The notes under the pieces were generated by a model. It did no database searches and was not told the DNA's origin. It worked only from the letters and a program-made list of their open reading frames with translations. Made by a program: the position numbers and the translations under genes. Shown here in pieces: positions 47,179 through 58,844 of a DNA stretch of 64,000 nucleotides. Positions within the stretch are counted from its first letter, which is position 1. Each line of letters opens with the position of its first letter. The stretch is from Datura wrightii (Eukaryota > Streptophyta > Magnoliopsida > Solanales > Solanaceae), in contig JASDFA010000007.1 in the NCBI GenBank assembly GCA_035772735.1, positions 148,055,001 to 148,119,000 of the forward strand, read 5' to 3'.

Positions 47179-50100
47179 GTGATAATGACCACAGAAGAGT
47201 CAACATCATCTTCCGGAGCCATGATTATGCTCACTGCCACCAACTACACGCTGTGGAAACCTCGAATGGAAGATCTTCTCAGTTGTAAAGATTTGTTCGA
47301 CCTTATAGAAATAAAAGGTGTAAATCCTAATCCCGACAAGTTGTCGGAATGGAAGAAATTAAACCGAAAAACTATTGGTCAAATCCGACAATGGATTGAC
47401 CATAGTGTCTTCCACCATGTTGCATAGGAGACAGACGCATATGCCCTCTGGAAGAAGTTGGAGGATATGTACCAGGCCAAGACCGCTCGGAATAAGGCTT
47501 TGTTGATGAGACGCTTAGTCAACATGAAGCTGAAAAATGGAATTTCAGTTGCCGAGCATACCAGTGAGTTCCAGAGCCTGGTGAACCAGTTATCATGTGT
47601 AGAGATGCCGCTTGGTGATGAAGTTCAGGCACTTCTACTTCTCAGTTCTCTCCCCGACAGTTGGGAAACGCTGGTGGTTTCTCTCAGCAACTCGGCCCCA
47701 GATGGAAAACTTACCATGTCTATGGTTAAAGATGCCCTGTTCAATGAAAAGGCAAGGAGAAAGGACATGGGCACAGATCAGACCCATGCCCTTATTACAG
47801 AAAATCGTGGGAGACAACAAGGGAAACAACGAAGGAGTAGTGGAGGCAAATGGAGAGGCAGGAGCAAGAGCAGGGGTAGATCCACAGATGGCAGAAAACC
47901 AGCATTCAAGTGCCATTATTGTGGAATAGAGGGTCATATGAAGAAGAATTGCTATAAATGGCTAGAAGAGCAAGGCCAGAGCAGTTCGCAATCGAAGAAT
48001 AAGGGTGGAGAAACACTAGTTACTATCCCTGGAGATGTAGCTTTCTGTTCAACACATTATGAGACATGTCTTCACGTGTCAAAAGAGGACACAGAATGGG
48101 TGGTAGATACTGCAGCATCTTACCACGTAACTCCTCATAAGGAATACTTCACAACATACAAAGCCGGTGACTTTGGAGCTGTGAAAATGGGAAATTCCAG
48201 TTTCTCTGGGATTGTAGGAATTGGTGATGTACAAATAAAGACAAGTTCCGGGAGTACAATTACTCTGAAGGATGTCCGCCATGTGCCTGACCTTCGGTTG
48301 AATTTACTTTCAGGTATAGCTCTTGACAAACAGGGCTATGATAATCACTTCAGCAAAGGCACATGGAAGTTATCTAGAGGCGCTATGACAGTCGCTCGAG
48401 GTCATATTTGTGGCACGTTGTACAAGACTCATGTGAAGATATGTACAGATAGCCTCAACGTAGCAGAAAAGGAGGTTTCACAGAATTTGTGGCACCAAAG
48501 ACTTGGCCACATAAGTGAGAAAGGGTTGTCTACCCTAATAAATAAGAATCTTATCAATGTTGACAAAGATGTTGCATTAGATCCTTGCAATCATTGTCTA
48601 TTTGGTAAACAACATAGAGTCTCGTTCAAATCCTCTTCAACGAGAAGATCAGAGTTGCTCAGTCTAGTACACTCTGATGTTTGCGGTCCCTTAGAGATTG
48701 AATCACTCGGCGGAAACAAATATTTTCTGACATTCATTGATGATGCTTCTCGAAAGGTATGGGTGTATTTCCTGAAGACAAAGGACCAGGTGTTCGAGTA
48801 CTTCAAATTGTTTCATGTCATGGTAGAGCGTGAAACAGGAAAGAAATTAAAGTGTCTACGGTCAGACAATGGAGGCGAATACTCTTCCAAGGTCTTCGAC
48901 GTGTATTGCAAAACATATGGTATTCGACACGAGAAAATGGTCCCACGCACCCCTCAACACAATGGTGTAGCCAAAAGAATGAACCGAACAATCATGGAAC
49001 GTGTTCGAAGCATGATCAGTATGGCTAAGCTGCCAAAGCCATTCTGGGGAGAAGCAGTCAGAGTCGTCTGTTACCTGATCAACAGATCACCATCAGTACC
49101 ACTGAATTTTGAAGTTCCAGAGAAACTGTGGTCTGGGAAGAATCCATCATACTCACACTTGAGAGTATTTGGATGTTTAGCATATGCACATGTATCCAAG
49201 GAGCTCAGACAAAAGCTCGATGCAAGGACCACTCCATGCATTTTCATTGGCTATGGAGATGAAGAATTTGGATACAGATTATGGGATCCAAAGGAGAAAA
49301 AGGTGATCAGAAGTAGGGACGTGGTGTTCCATGAAAACCAGACAATAGAAGACATTGAAAAACCCACAATGTCTCAGAAGTCAAATGTTGCTGCTCAGAT
49401 GCCAGAAGTAGTAACAGAATCATTTGTGAGAAATAACGATGAAGTACCAGAAGTAGAAGAAGAGGAAGAAGAGGGTGTTGAGCAGGGGGAGCCACAAACC
49501 CCTCCACCAGAAGCTTCAGGTCCATCACAAGGCTCAGATGATGGTGAATATCCTCAGATTGTCAATCCAGAAGTTCGTAGATCTGAACGAGGTCGGATTC
49601 CATCCAGAAGATATACAGAATCCGAGTATCTTCTGCTTATCGAAGATAGAGAACCAGAGAGTTTTCATGAAGCTATATCTCATAAGGAAAAAGAAAAATG
49701 GCTGCTTGCAATGCAGGATGAAATGGAATCTCTACAGAAAAATCACACTTATGAGATCGTAAAACTTCCAAAAGGGAAGAAGGCACTGAAAAATAAATGG
49801 GTGTTCAAGCTAAAGAAAGATGGTAGCGGAAAAGTGGTGAAATACAAAGCAAGGTTGGTAGTCAAAGGATTCCAACAGAAGAAAGGAATCGACTTTGATG
49901 AGATTTTTTCACCAGTAGTCAAGATGACTTCAATCAGAGTTATACTTGGATTGGTCGCAATTATGAACTTGGAGCTTGAACAAATGGATGTGAAGACAGC
50001 TTTTCTTCATGGAGATTTGAAAGAAGAAATCTATATGGAGCAGCCAGAAGGTTTTGAGGTTTCAGGTGATAACCTCGTATGCAAGCTAAAGAAAAGCTTG

Positions 50101-51240
50101 TATGGTCTGAAGCAGGCACCAAGACAGTGGTACAAGAAGTTTGACTCTTGTATGGTAAGTCAAGGATACAAGAAAACTGTAACAGATGAGTGCGTCTACA
50201 TTCAAAAATTTTCAGACGGGGATTTTGTTGCTCTTCTACTATACGTAGGCGATATTCTAATCGTAGGAAAGGATGCAACAAAGATTTGCCAGCTGAAGAA
50301 GGAATTGTCTAAAGTTTTTGACATGAAAGACTTAGGACCAGCTCAACAGATATTGGGAATGCAAATAGCTAGAGACAGGAAAAACCGCAGATTATGGATT
50401 TCTCAAGAAAGGTATATTGAACGTGTGCTTGAAAGGTTCAATATGAACAACGCTAAACCAGTCAGCATTCCACTACCCAATCACTTCAAATTGAGCAAGA
50501 GTTCATGTCCCTCATCTAAGGAAGAGATCAGGGAAATGTCATCAGTACCGTACTCTTCAGCAGTTGGAAGTCTGATGTATGCAATGGTGTGTACAAGGCC
50601 AGATATTGCTCATGCAGTGGGTACAGTGAGTCGTTTTCTCTCTAATCCCGGGAAGGAGCATTGGGAGGCAGTAAAGTGGATTCTCAGATACCTTAAGGGT
50701 ACAACTACTATATGTCTTTGTTACGGGGGAGTTTATCCAATCTTGGAAGGCTATACAGATTCAGATATGGCAGGAGATCTTGATAGTAGAAAATCTACTT
50801 CAGGATTCATCTACAGTTTTGCAGGAGGAGCTGTTTCATGGCAGTCAAGATTACAGAAGTGTGTTGCTTTATCTACAATAGAAGCAGAATATATTGCAGC
50901 AGCTGAAGCTGGAAAGGAAATGTTGTGGCTGAAGTGGTTTCTCCAAGAATTTGAAATCAAGCAAAAAGAGTACAAGGTATACTGTGACAGTCAGAGTGCT
51001 ATAGATTTGAGCAAAAATTCCATGTACCATTCCCGTACAAAGCACATTGATATTCGGTATCATTGGATACGCGAGGTGATGGATCGACAACTGTTGAGAC
51101 TAGTAAAGATCCATACGAAGGAGAATCCAGCAGATATGTTGACAAAGGTGGTTACTCGAGAAAAATTGGAGCTGTGCAGAGACATAGCCGGGATGGTTGT
51201 TCCAGATATGGCTAGAGGGGGAGAATTGAAAGATTTCTAG
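47179..51240 (+). pseudogene. Copia gag-pol polyprotein, disabled
   Basis: One frame of 1,354 codons including the final stop, broken by a TAG at 47425-47427 in gag. Downstream, 1,260 codons are open. Domains: capsid region (about 47458-47780), zinc knuckle CHYCGIEGHMKKNC (47911-47952), protease (Asp at 48106, DTAAS), integrase HHCC region (48490-48600), integrase core (48670 Asp, 48865 Asp), reverse transcriptase (49770-50500) and RNase H (50740-51130). Two catalytic positions are changed: the integrase third acidic residue, 35 residues after the second Asp, is Lys (48973-48975), and the reverse transcriptase YVDD box reads Y-V-G-D (50242-50253). The stop codon lies 14 bases inside the 3' LTR, so the polypurine tract is coding. 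This copy should not be able to transpose on its own. Confidence 0.93.
51214..51225 (+). other. Polypurine tract
   Basis: AGAGGGGGAGAA just before the 3' LTR. It primes plus-strand synthesis and here also encodes the end of the polyprotein. Confidence 0.85.
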
Positions 51241-51644
51241 CACATATCTAGAAATTTTTTCACCCACCATTGTTGAATTATTCATTCAACACCTACCCAA
51301 GCCACCATTGTTGAATTATTCATTCAACACCTACCCAAGTCACCATTGTTGAATTATTCATTCAACACCTACCCAAGCCACCATTGTTGAAGAAGAAAGT
51401 TTCCCCTTTCACACCTCCATTCACACCACCTCAACCCTCTATAAAAGGAGGGTTAATCTTCATTGTAAATTATCCACCAAAGAGTGAATACATCTCTAAG
51501 AGAGTAGTTCCTAGTGAGTGGAGTGAGTTTTGAGAGTTTTTTTGTGAGTTTGAAAATCTCTTTGTAAATTCTATTCTTGAGTAATAGAGTTTTATTTTTC
51601 TCTCAAATTATTCCTTACAACTCCGTAATGATCCTGTGATAACA
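51227..51644 (+). repeat. 3' LTR of the copia element
   Basis: 418 bases. It differs from the 5' LTR at three positions, all in the first 130 bases, in or near the tandem repeat region. Ends GATAACA followed by the target duplication CCACA. Confidence 0.95.
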
Positions 51645-51649
51645 CCACA

Positions 51650-52257
51650 CTCATGTAAACATGATTTTGTTCAGTACTGTGTGGATGCCATTTTCCTCAT
51701 CTGTTTGGTGTTTGTTAGTTTGTTTTTCTGTGTGGTTAGTACAGCTAAATTTTTGTTGTCACATATACCTGTCGTTTTAGATAATAAAGTAAAAAACTGA
51801 AAATAAATCACTACTTGTTTGTGATGTGAACATTGATTATAAGTTTTTCTGAGATGGAAAATTGTCTGATGAGCAGCAGATCTATCATATTTTCTTGATT
51901 GGAAAGTGTTACTACTAATTAGGTGATCGTAAACATGATTTGTAGATCACTACTCTTACATATTCTTTTTTTTTCAATGTCAAACACAATTGTACTTTGT
52001 TGAGACATGTCATATTTGTATTATAACCTTTGTTTTTGTTTGTCTAATTATCTTGTTGAAACCAACTAATAATAATAATAATAATTCATGTATATAGTGA
52101 ACAAAACGTGTTATTTACTCCCTTTTAACTTTTCGAATAAGCTTCTAATAATGTTTTGTATTAACTTCCAACTTGTTTGCTTACAAGGGTTCATTCGAGG
52201 ATAACTCACATGGCGTGAGCCCCTCATCCTTCACATTTGGTGTTGAAAATTATATTA
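51650..52257. other. AT-rich spacer
   Basis: No gene seen. An (AAT)n run occurs at about 52067-52085. Confidence 0.5.
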
Positions 52258-53150
52258 AGGGTGTGATCGGTACGAACGATAATATTTTTTTTGAAAAATA
52301 AGTGTGTTTTTTAATTACAGTCAAATTTCTATATAGTTGCAGCGTTTGTCTGAAAATTTTATGGTTGCTATAATGAGGTGTTGTTATATATATATATATA
52401 TACTGACATTTGATGTTTAAATTGCATTTAACTGTTATAAAAATATATAAATATCTAGTTTAATGATTTTGTGTACCAAGAAGAAGGAATGTATTTGTTA
52501 ATCATTTTAACTAAAAAATTAGAAAGAATATGAATGTAAAAAAACCAAAGTATTTCCTCGTGAAGTTACGATCATAACTGGTCAATACTATTTTAATATA
52601 ATGATTGTCCTTTTAGATATTCATACTTGAAATTTACTATGTGCATGACATACTGATGATTATCTTAAATATTTTAATATTTATTTACACATAATATATT
52701 TCTTATAGAATATTATTGCATAATATTTGAGATTGACTGTTATAGAGGGGTAATTTTACAAAGAGTGTATAGCTATAATGAATGTCACTGCTCTTATAGG
52801 TATATTGTTGTTATAGAGAAGTAAAATATAACATGAAAAATCGGTTCTAGAGACTGTATTTATTTTTTAGTGTTTGCTAAGTAAGCAATAAAATATTATT
52901 GCAAAAGTATTTATATGTAATCTAGCAAATCACTATGAGATGGGATGTGGTGGGGAATGTGAGTTTTGGGGTGGCAGGGGTTGGGATGATCGGAGGATAT
53001 AGGAGGTGTTGGGTGGATGAAGAGGAGACAGTGAATTTGAAATGTCGTTTATGTAACTTTATTTTTTTTCATCATTTTTAAAGAACTTATTTTCCTAAAA
53101 TAAAAATATTTCAACCAAAAAGAAATATGAAAAATTAGAAAATATTTCAA
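52258..53150. mobile_element. MITE interrupted by another MITE (candidate)
   Basis: Begins GGGTGTGATCGGTACGA and continues TTTTGAAAAATAAGTGTG. After the nested element it resumes with ATTTATTTTTTAGTGTTTG, the next part expected in the GGGTGTGTTCG MITE family (see 58611). The right end, near 53095-53150 (GAAAATATTTCAA), is degraded and placed approximately. Confidence 0.4.
52317..52857. mobile_element. MITE-like repeat, copy 2 (nested)
   Basis: ACAGTC at the left and GACTGT at the right form inverted ends, flanked by ATT on both sides. It aligns with 3417-3921 over most of its length. 541 bases, no coding. Confidence 0.55.
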
Positions 53151-54022
53151 ACTGCAGTCCATCCCAGAGTTGGCCAAACGGGCTAAAAAATTTAGTCATC
53201 CCAAGGCAAAGCTTCACTAGAAAAAGCAGTGTTACGCGATACCCTCTTCATTGAAACTGTGATATATATATATATATATATAATATGCAAATAAAAATAT
53301 ATAAGATGTATCAAATGTTAAAACTTGACGACCAACAATTTATTGGTCGATTCCATCACTTTTTTTGGTTAAAATCACCCGTTGTGATCTTCGTGGAAAA
53401 GTGAATTATGGAGCACTCATTAGTCATTTGTTAGTAAAAATTAAAGGTTATAGAGAGTGAAAACAATGACCTCCATCGATGAAATTCAACTAATCCAGTT
53501 CATCGACCAATAATATATTCAATATAATTTTATAAATAAAGTCTGATTATTATTTTTGTGAGATAAAAAAATTATTTTTAATAGACCTTCAATTCGAAAA
53601 AGACAATTGGTCAACTAGTTTTTCATTTTTTGAAATATATTAATTTTGAAAAAACTTATGAAGGACAATCATAATATCATATTTGAATTATTCATTTCTT
53701 TAAATATTTGCACTTGCTTAAAAATAATTCAGGGCACACCACTACATTATGCAAATAAAATAGAAGTGATTTTGTTAATTACATATAAGCTATTAAATCT
53801 CCTTGTGAAAAAAGAATTCAAATATAATGATAAAAGAGATTTAAAATTAATTTATGTCATTTATTCAAATTATAATTATATATGACAATATACTAGAATA
53901 TTTTTGAAATTTCCTATATAAATTTTTGATTTTGTCACGGATAGCACATTAATGCCCCCATGTGGCAAAGAATAAAAGCGTTGAGAAAATTACATCAGTT
54001 GTTGTTGAGGCAAAAACATTAA
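53151..54022. other. AT-rich spacer
   Basis: No gene. Two GACGACCAACAA / CATCGACCAATAA motifs near 53330 and 53505 hint at another decayed MITE. The last bases, TAA (54020-54022), are the left target duplication of the next element. Confidence 0.45.
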
Positions 54023-54605
54023 TACTACAAAAAATTACCCATTTTGGCTAATACCGACGAACAGAATCGGTATTTTTAGTAAAATTAATATCAAATCGAT
54101 GCATTTATTGTCGTTGAAATTTGACTCCGAAATCGTGAAACCGACGGACAGGATCAGTTTAAACCGAGGGAGCCGACCTAGTCTTCCGATTTTTAAAAAA
54201 AAGGAACAGGGTGGATTTGACCGTCAATTTTTCATAAATATATATAAAAAATGTAACTACTTGAAATTGAACTTAGGTATTTACTATGGAATTAGATAAT
54301 TCTACCACTCGACTATACATGTTTTGATGAAATATTGCCTTCATTTTTATTTATACACTTTAACTGCAATTTTGCACTTCAACAACCGAGGGACTCCGTT
54401 GGTTTTCTTTAAAAAAAGATATTTTTAAAAAGATAATAATTTTCACAGATTTATGCGTGAAAAAAATCGATGGACAACCTACCTTGTCTGTCGCGTTTTT
54501 AAAAAAAATAAAAATCGACGAACTGAATCAGTTTTCCCTCGATTTTTAGACCGGCTCTGTCTGTCGATTTTTATCCCCTCGATCTTAATTATATTTTTAA
54601 TAGTG
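54023..54605. mobile_element. CACTA-like MITE
   Basis: Left end TACTACAAAAAATTACC. The right end on the other strand is CACTATTAAAAATATAATT. Flanked by TAA (54020-54022, 54606-54608), the 3-base duplication of CACTA elements. The interior carries repeated GACGGA/CCGACGA and ATCGGTTT-type subterminal motifs on both strands. 583 bases, no transposase. Confidence 0.65.
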
Positions 54606-54608
54606 TAA

Positions 54609-57600
54609 GTTTCTTATAAATAATAATAAGGTGCATATGAGTAATTCTCTGTAAACTAAACATAATTTTCCTACGTGCTAACATATTGTACAATATAATA
54701 TCTCTAGATTCTTATATGCTGTGTTCATTTGTAATAAAACTGTATAGTTAAGATAAGGATGCTTGGTCTTTTATATATATAACACCCATATGCAGCATCT
54801 CTGATTATGATAAACAAAAGTGTTATATTTATGGGAGTTGTTTGTCACTAGATTTGGTTGAATATTATTCTTTTGTGCATTATTGGAAGTTGTATGATTA
54901 GTTACTTATAATAATTCTACATTATTAATACTTTTTTCGTTTTATATTACTTGATTCCTGTTGATCTAAAATACTTTGTAATTAATTTTATTTTGAAAAT
55001 TTAAATTTAAGTATTAATATTTTATGTATTTATTTAATAATAAAGATAATATTGAACAAAAAAAATATTTATATTTTTAAAATTTATTAAAATAGATAAA
55101 TAAAAAAAATTATTTTTAATATAAAGTTCAGGTGAAATGAAACATCTTATAATTATTAATGACAAGTGTTATTCAATGATTGTATATGTAGAAAATTAAT
55201 TTATTGTTCAAAAGTGTATAATATGTTATGGGGAGATTGTAATAGTCCAATTTTGCTAAATTCTATGGGCAACCTAACTTTATGTCATGTTACCAAAGAG
55301 TAATTAAAAAATTGAAAACAAAATCTAATAACATTTGTAGACACAATTATATTTGTTGGCCTCTTGTTCTTAGTTTATAGTCAGTTCATGTCTTGTTTCA
55401 ATGAACTGGTTAGCTAGCTTCACATGTGTGGTTCTCCTTATTTTTTTGTAATCTTTTTTTAAAAAATTAAATTGTCCAAATGCACTTGCACCTAAAGCTT
55501 TTTTTTTTTCTTCTACTTTAATTTAGTGTTTTTGATTTGAGTTGTCCCCTTCGTGATGTAAGATATAGGTATTGGAAAGAGCTATTTAATTTGGTGGGGT
55601 TTACTCATAAAGAATACTTAATTTAACCAATTAATACATTAGCAATATATAAATATAAATATATTATAAGCATTGAAAGAACGACTTATTTTTTAATCAT
55701 AATATGACGATTAGAGTTAGTTATACAAGAAAGTGTTTGCTTTGCATCACTTAAAATATAGGAAATTTTTTCGTCTCGTGAGCATTTCTGATGATCGATA
55801 ACAAATATCGTGATTATTATAGATTCGTTTTTATAAAAGAGAAATTCATTAGTCTTTTAAACTAGTACTTTTAGTTAAAATACTATGATATGTAAAACAA
55901 ATATTCAGAAAAAGCATTTTAAATTGTTTGTATCATATAAAAACTCCATTAAGTATTATTCCCTCTGTTTGAATTTGTTTATTTGATTTTAATTTTACAT
56001 TGAGTTTAAAAAAATTAAAAAAAAACTTTTAAATTTTAAATTAGTCGATGGATAATTCGAATCAGAACTTCGCATTTTTTCTTTCTGTATGAAACGATAT
56101 CGGAAAGAAAAAAAAATATATACGGGCCGCGAAATTAAAATAGCTGAATTACTGTTTTATTATATGCATATATGGCTTATTTTGACTTCTTATTATTAGT
56201 ACTTTGAGTCAATAACCTTTTTTAAAAAAAATGGAATCAATAACTTTAAATAGTTAAGTTCCCGCGTGAAATATTCTCATCATTATCATCAAGAATGGTT
56301 AAGAGTTCGTTTGAATTAGTTGGTTAAAAGCAGTTGAAAAATATCAAGTCATTAAATTTTTTTTAAATATTAAAGCTAATTTTATTAATAAATAAATATG
56401 TATTTAAGTAAAATAATATTGAAACCAATGAATAGTATGATATTATTTTTTTACCTTAAATTATCTGTTATTTTTGAAAAATCTATCTCAAATTATTTTA
56501 TCATTTTAGAAATTCAAGGCAGAATTAATTAATGTTTCCATTTTGCCGTTAATATTTCTTGAAGACTACAAAATCCTTAATTATGGTTCATGTTATTGTA
56601 AACTTAAATTTAATGAATATCAGGATCTTGAACATGATAATCTTATAGAGTAAAATATAATAGAGTGCATTTCTGAAGCAGAAAGTGTTAGTTGCAAAGC
56701 CCTAACTTTATGTTACCACAATCGTCAGCATTGAAAAGGGTGTAGAGAATATGTGGTAACCCTAATGGGTGGAGGGAGGACCAAATTATAGGGGTTAGTT
56801 AATTAAGACTTAATTCGATACGTTTATCATATAACTGGTGTACGAATAAGATCTAATTATTCATTAAATATTAGATATGTGCTTTACATTAATTGGGCCA
56901 CAAATAAAATAGTAATTCTTTCAAAATATTACTTTTTGAAGTAGTTAATTTAGTTTAATCTTAAGTGTTTGTTTTAATTTTCTATTCATTTATGTTGATA
57001 TGCGCAAGGTGATTTTGACTACTGCATGTTCATTAATGGAGATGATACATAAATTGTATAAATACTTAATGTAGAAAGATTATAATTTAGATATAAATAA
57101 AGTTAAAATAATTAAAAATCTCTTTTAATTAATATTTTTTAAGAATTATATCTAAAAATTAAAAAATAAATAAATAATTTATGACGAAAGGAGAAATTTT
57201 GTTCTCGAACAGAAAAAAAGAAAAAAAGATTCATCGCTCTAATTTAGTAGAGTAACAAATTTATGACAAGATTAATGGCATATGTACGTGGATTATATTT
57301 AATTAAATTAATGGAAATCAGAACTTAGAGTATATTCAATAACGGAATATTTTTAACTTTTTTCTTTTAATATTCCATTTTTTTGAAAAAAGTAAAAAGA
57401 AAATTAAGAAAATATTTTTTTAATGAAAAACAGGACTTCCTAGTGACGAATAAATGTGCAAATTTATTAGTAAATAAAAGTCACAAATATGACAAAGATC
57501 TGTAAATATGAAAAGAAGATCAAAAGATATGGAGTTCTTGCACTTGACAGATTTAAATAATAATAATAGCTTATAATATATTTTAATGTTTCTATTAATT

Positions 57601-58610
57601 AATTAAGAGTTTTTAATGTATTAAAAAATTAAAATAAATCACGCCCACCAACCAGTGAATAGGAAAGAGGAAATCCTCGTTATTTCCAATGCATATATAA
57701 AAGACAAGTTTTTCGATACCACAAGGTACATTTTTCTGTCCTTATATATGTTTATTATTCCCCTCGTAATTCCTACAATTTTTTTACGGTCGTTAAAATA
57801 TATTATTATCTAGTATGTATATAACAGAGTTTACTGAGTTAATCTTATTTAACATAAGTAGATTGATTTTGTCTCTTCTTAAATATCGTGCCATTAAGGA
57901 TATGTTGAAATATTTACTAACTTTAATCTTGAGTTCTAAAATAGCAATTATCTTCGGCTAATTTTTGTAAGTTGAATCAACTATTAATTTAAAATAAAAA
58001 GAGTAATAATATTTTTCTAACTTTCTTTCGAGAAAATACTCTCTTTATTTTTAACGTGGACATATCCCTTAAAAATATTATTTATTTATAAAAAATAAAA
58101 TATACATTTTTACTAACTTTCTTTTAATAAATATCTTAAAAAATATAACTTTTTAATAATTTTTTATTATATAAATTTTTTTATTTAAATAAAAATAATA
58201 TTAAAAAATAAAAACATCACTTACTTTTTAAAAAAAACAATAGCTAAGAATATCAGAATTCTCTTTCTTGGTGAAAGTACCAACTCCAAGCCTACCTTAA
58301 GGGCTGAACTATTATTATCCAAAGGAAATTAATTAACACTTTTTATATATATATCATCGAATAATAAGAAAGGAATGGCCCATAGTTTCATTTTCGAAAA
58401 GAATCTGTCATCTGCAGCCACAAATATTTTTATAGCATGAGAATATTGAGGGCTCTGATTAAACAACCACTTTGTCTGCCCTGTTATTCGGCTTGTTCGT
58501 TTTATATCATTCATTATGTGACCTGTTCCCTCTTTTGTTCTTTTCTTAGTAACTACTACTAGTCACATGTTTGTTAGAGATAAACATTAAATTTTTTAAA
58601 AAAAGTTATA
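54609..58610. other. AT-rich spacer, 4 kb without a gene
   Basis: No gene or RNA seen. Stowaway-like starts (for example ATTCCCTCTGTTTGAATT near 55958 and CTTTTTTCGTTTTATATTAC near 54932) suggest decayed MITEs, but matching right ends were not found. Confidence 0.5.
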
Positions 58611-58844
58611 GGGTGTGTTCGATAGGATTATTTTTTAATTTTTTAATATTTAATTTAATAAAAAAAATTAAAATATTTTTTTAAATAAGAAAAATAATTC
58701 TTATTATTTTTAATGGAGCAAATAAATTTTATAAATAATATTTATATTAAAATTTTATAAATAAATAAATAATTTATATATTTTCTTAAAAAATATATAT
58801 ATATAATTTTCAAGAAAATATTTTCTTTTGAACTGAACATACCT
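58611..58844. mobile_element. Short MITE with GGTGTGTTCG-type ends
   Basis: Left end GGGTGTGTTCGATA. The right end on the other strand is AGGTATGTTCAGTTC. ATA flanks both sides. The interior carries TTTTCTTGAAAAT/AAGAAAATATTTTC-type complementary blocks. 234 bases. Same family as the interrupted MITE at 52258. Confidence 0.55.

Larger units (their letters stand above)
46470..51644 (+). mobile_element. Full-length TNT1-like Ty1-copia retrotransposon
   Basis: 5,175 bases flanked by the target duplication CCACA (46465-46469, 51645-51649). The LTRs are 46470-46887 and 51227-51644, both 418 bases, with three visible substitutions (about 99.3% identical). The domain order gag, protease, integrase, reverse transcriptase, RNase H is that of Ty1-copia; the overall similarity is to the tobacco TNT1-94 type. 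The insertion is recent, but the coding region carries inactivating changes (see the gag-pol entry). Confidence 0.95.

Noticed and set aside
47425..47427. Programmed stop-codon read-through in copia gag
   Set aside because: TAG followed by GAG ACA is not a known strong read-through context, and other essential sites are also damaged, so a simple nonsense mutation is more likely.
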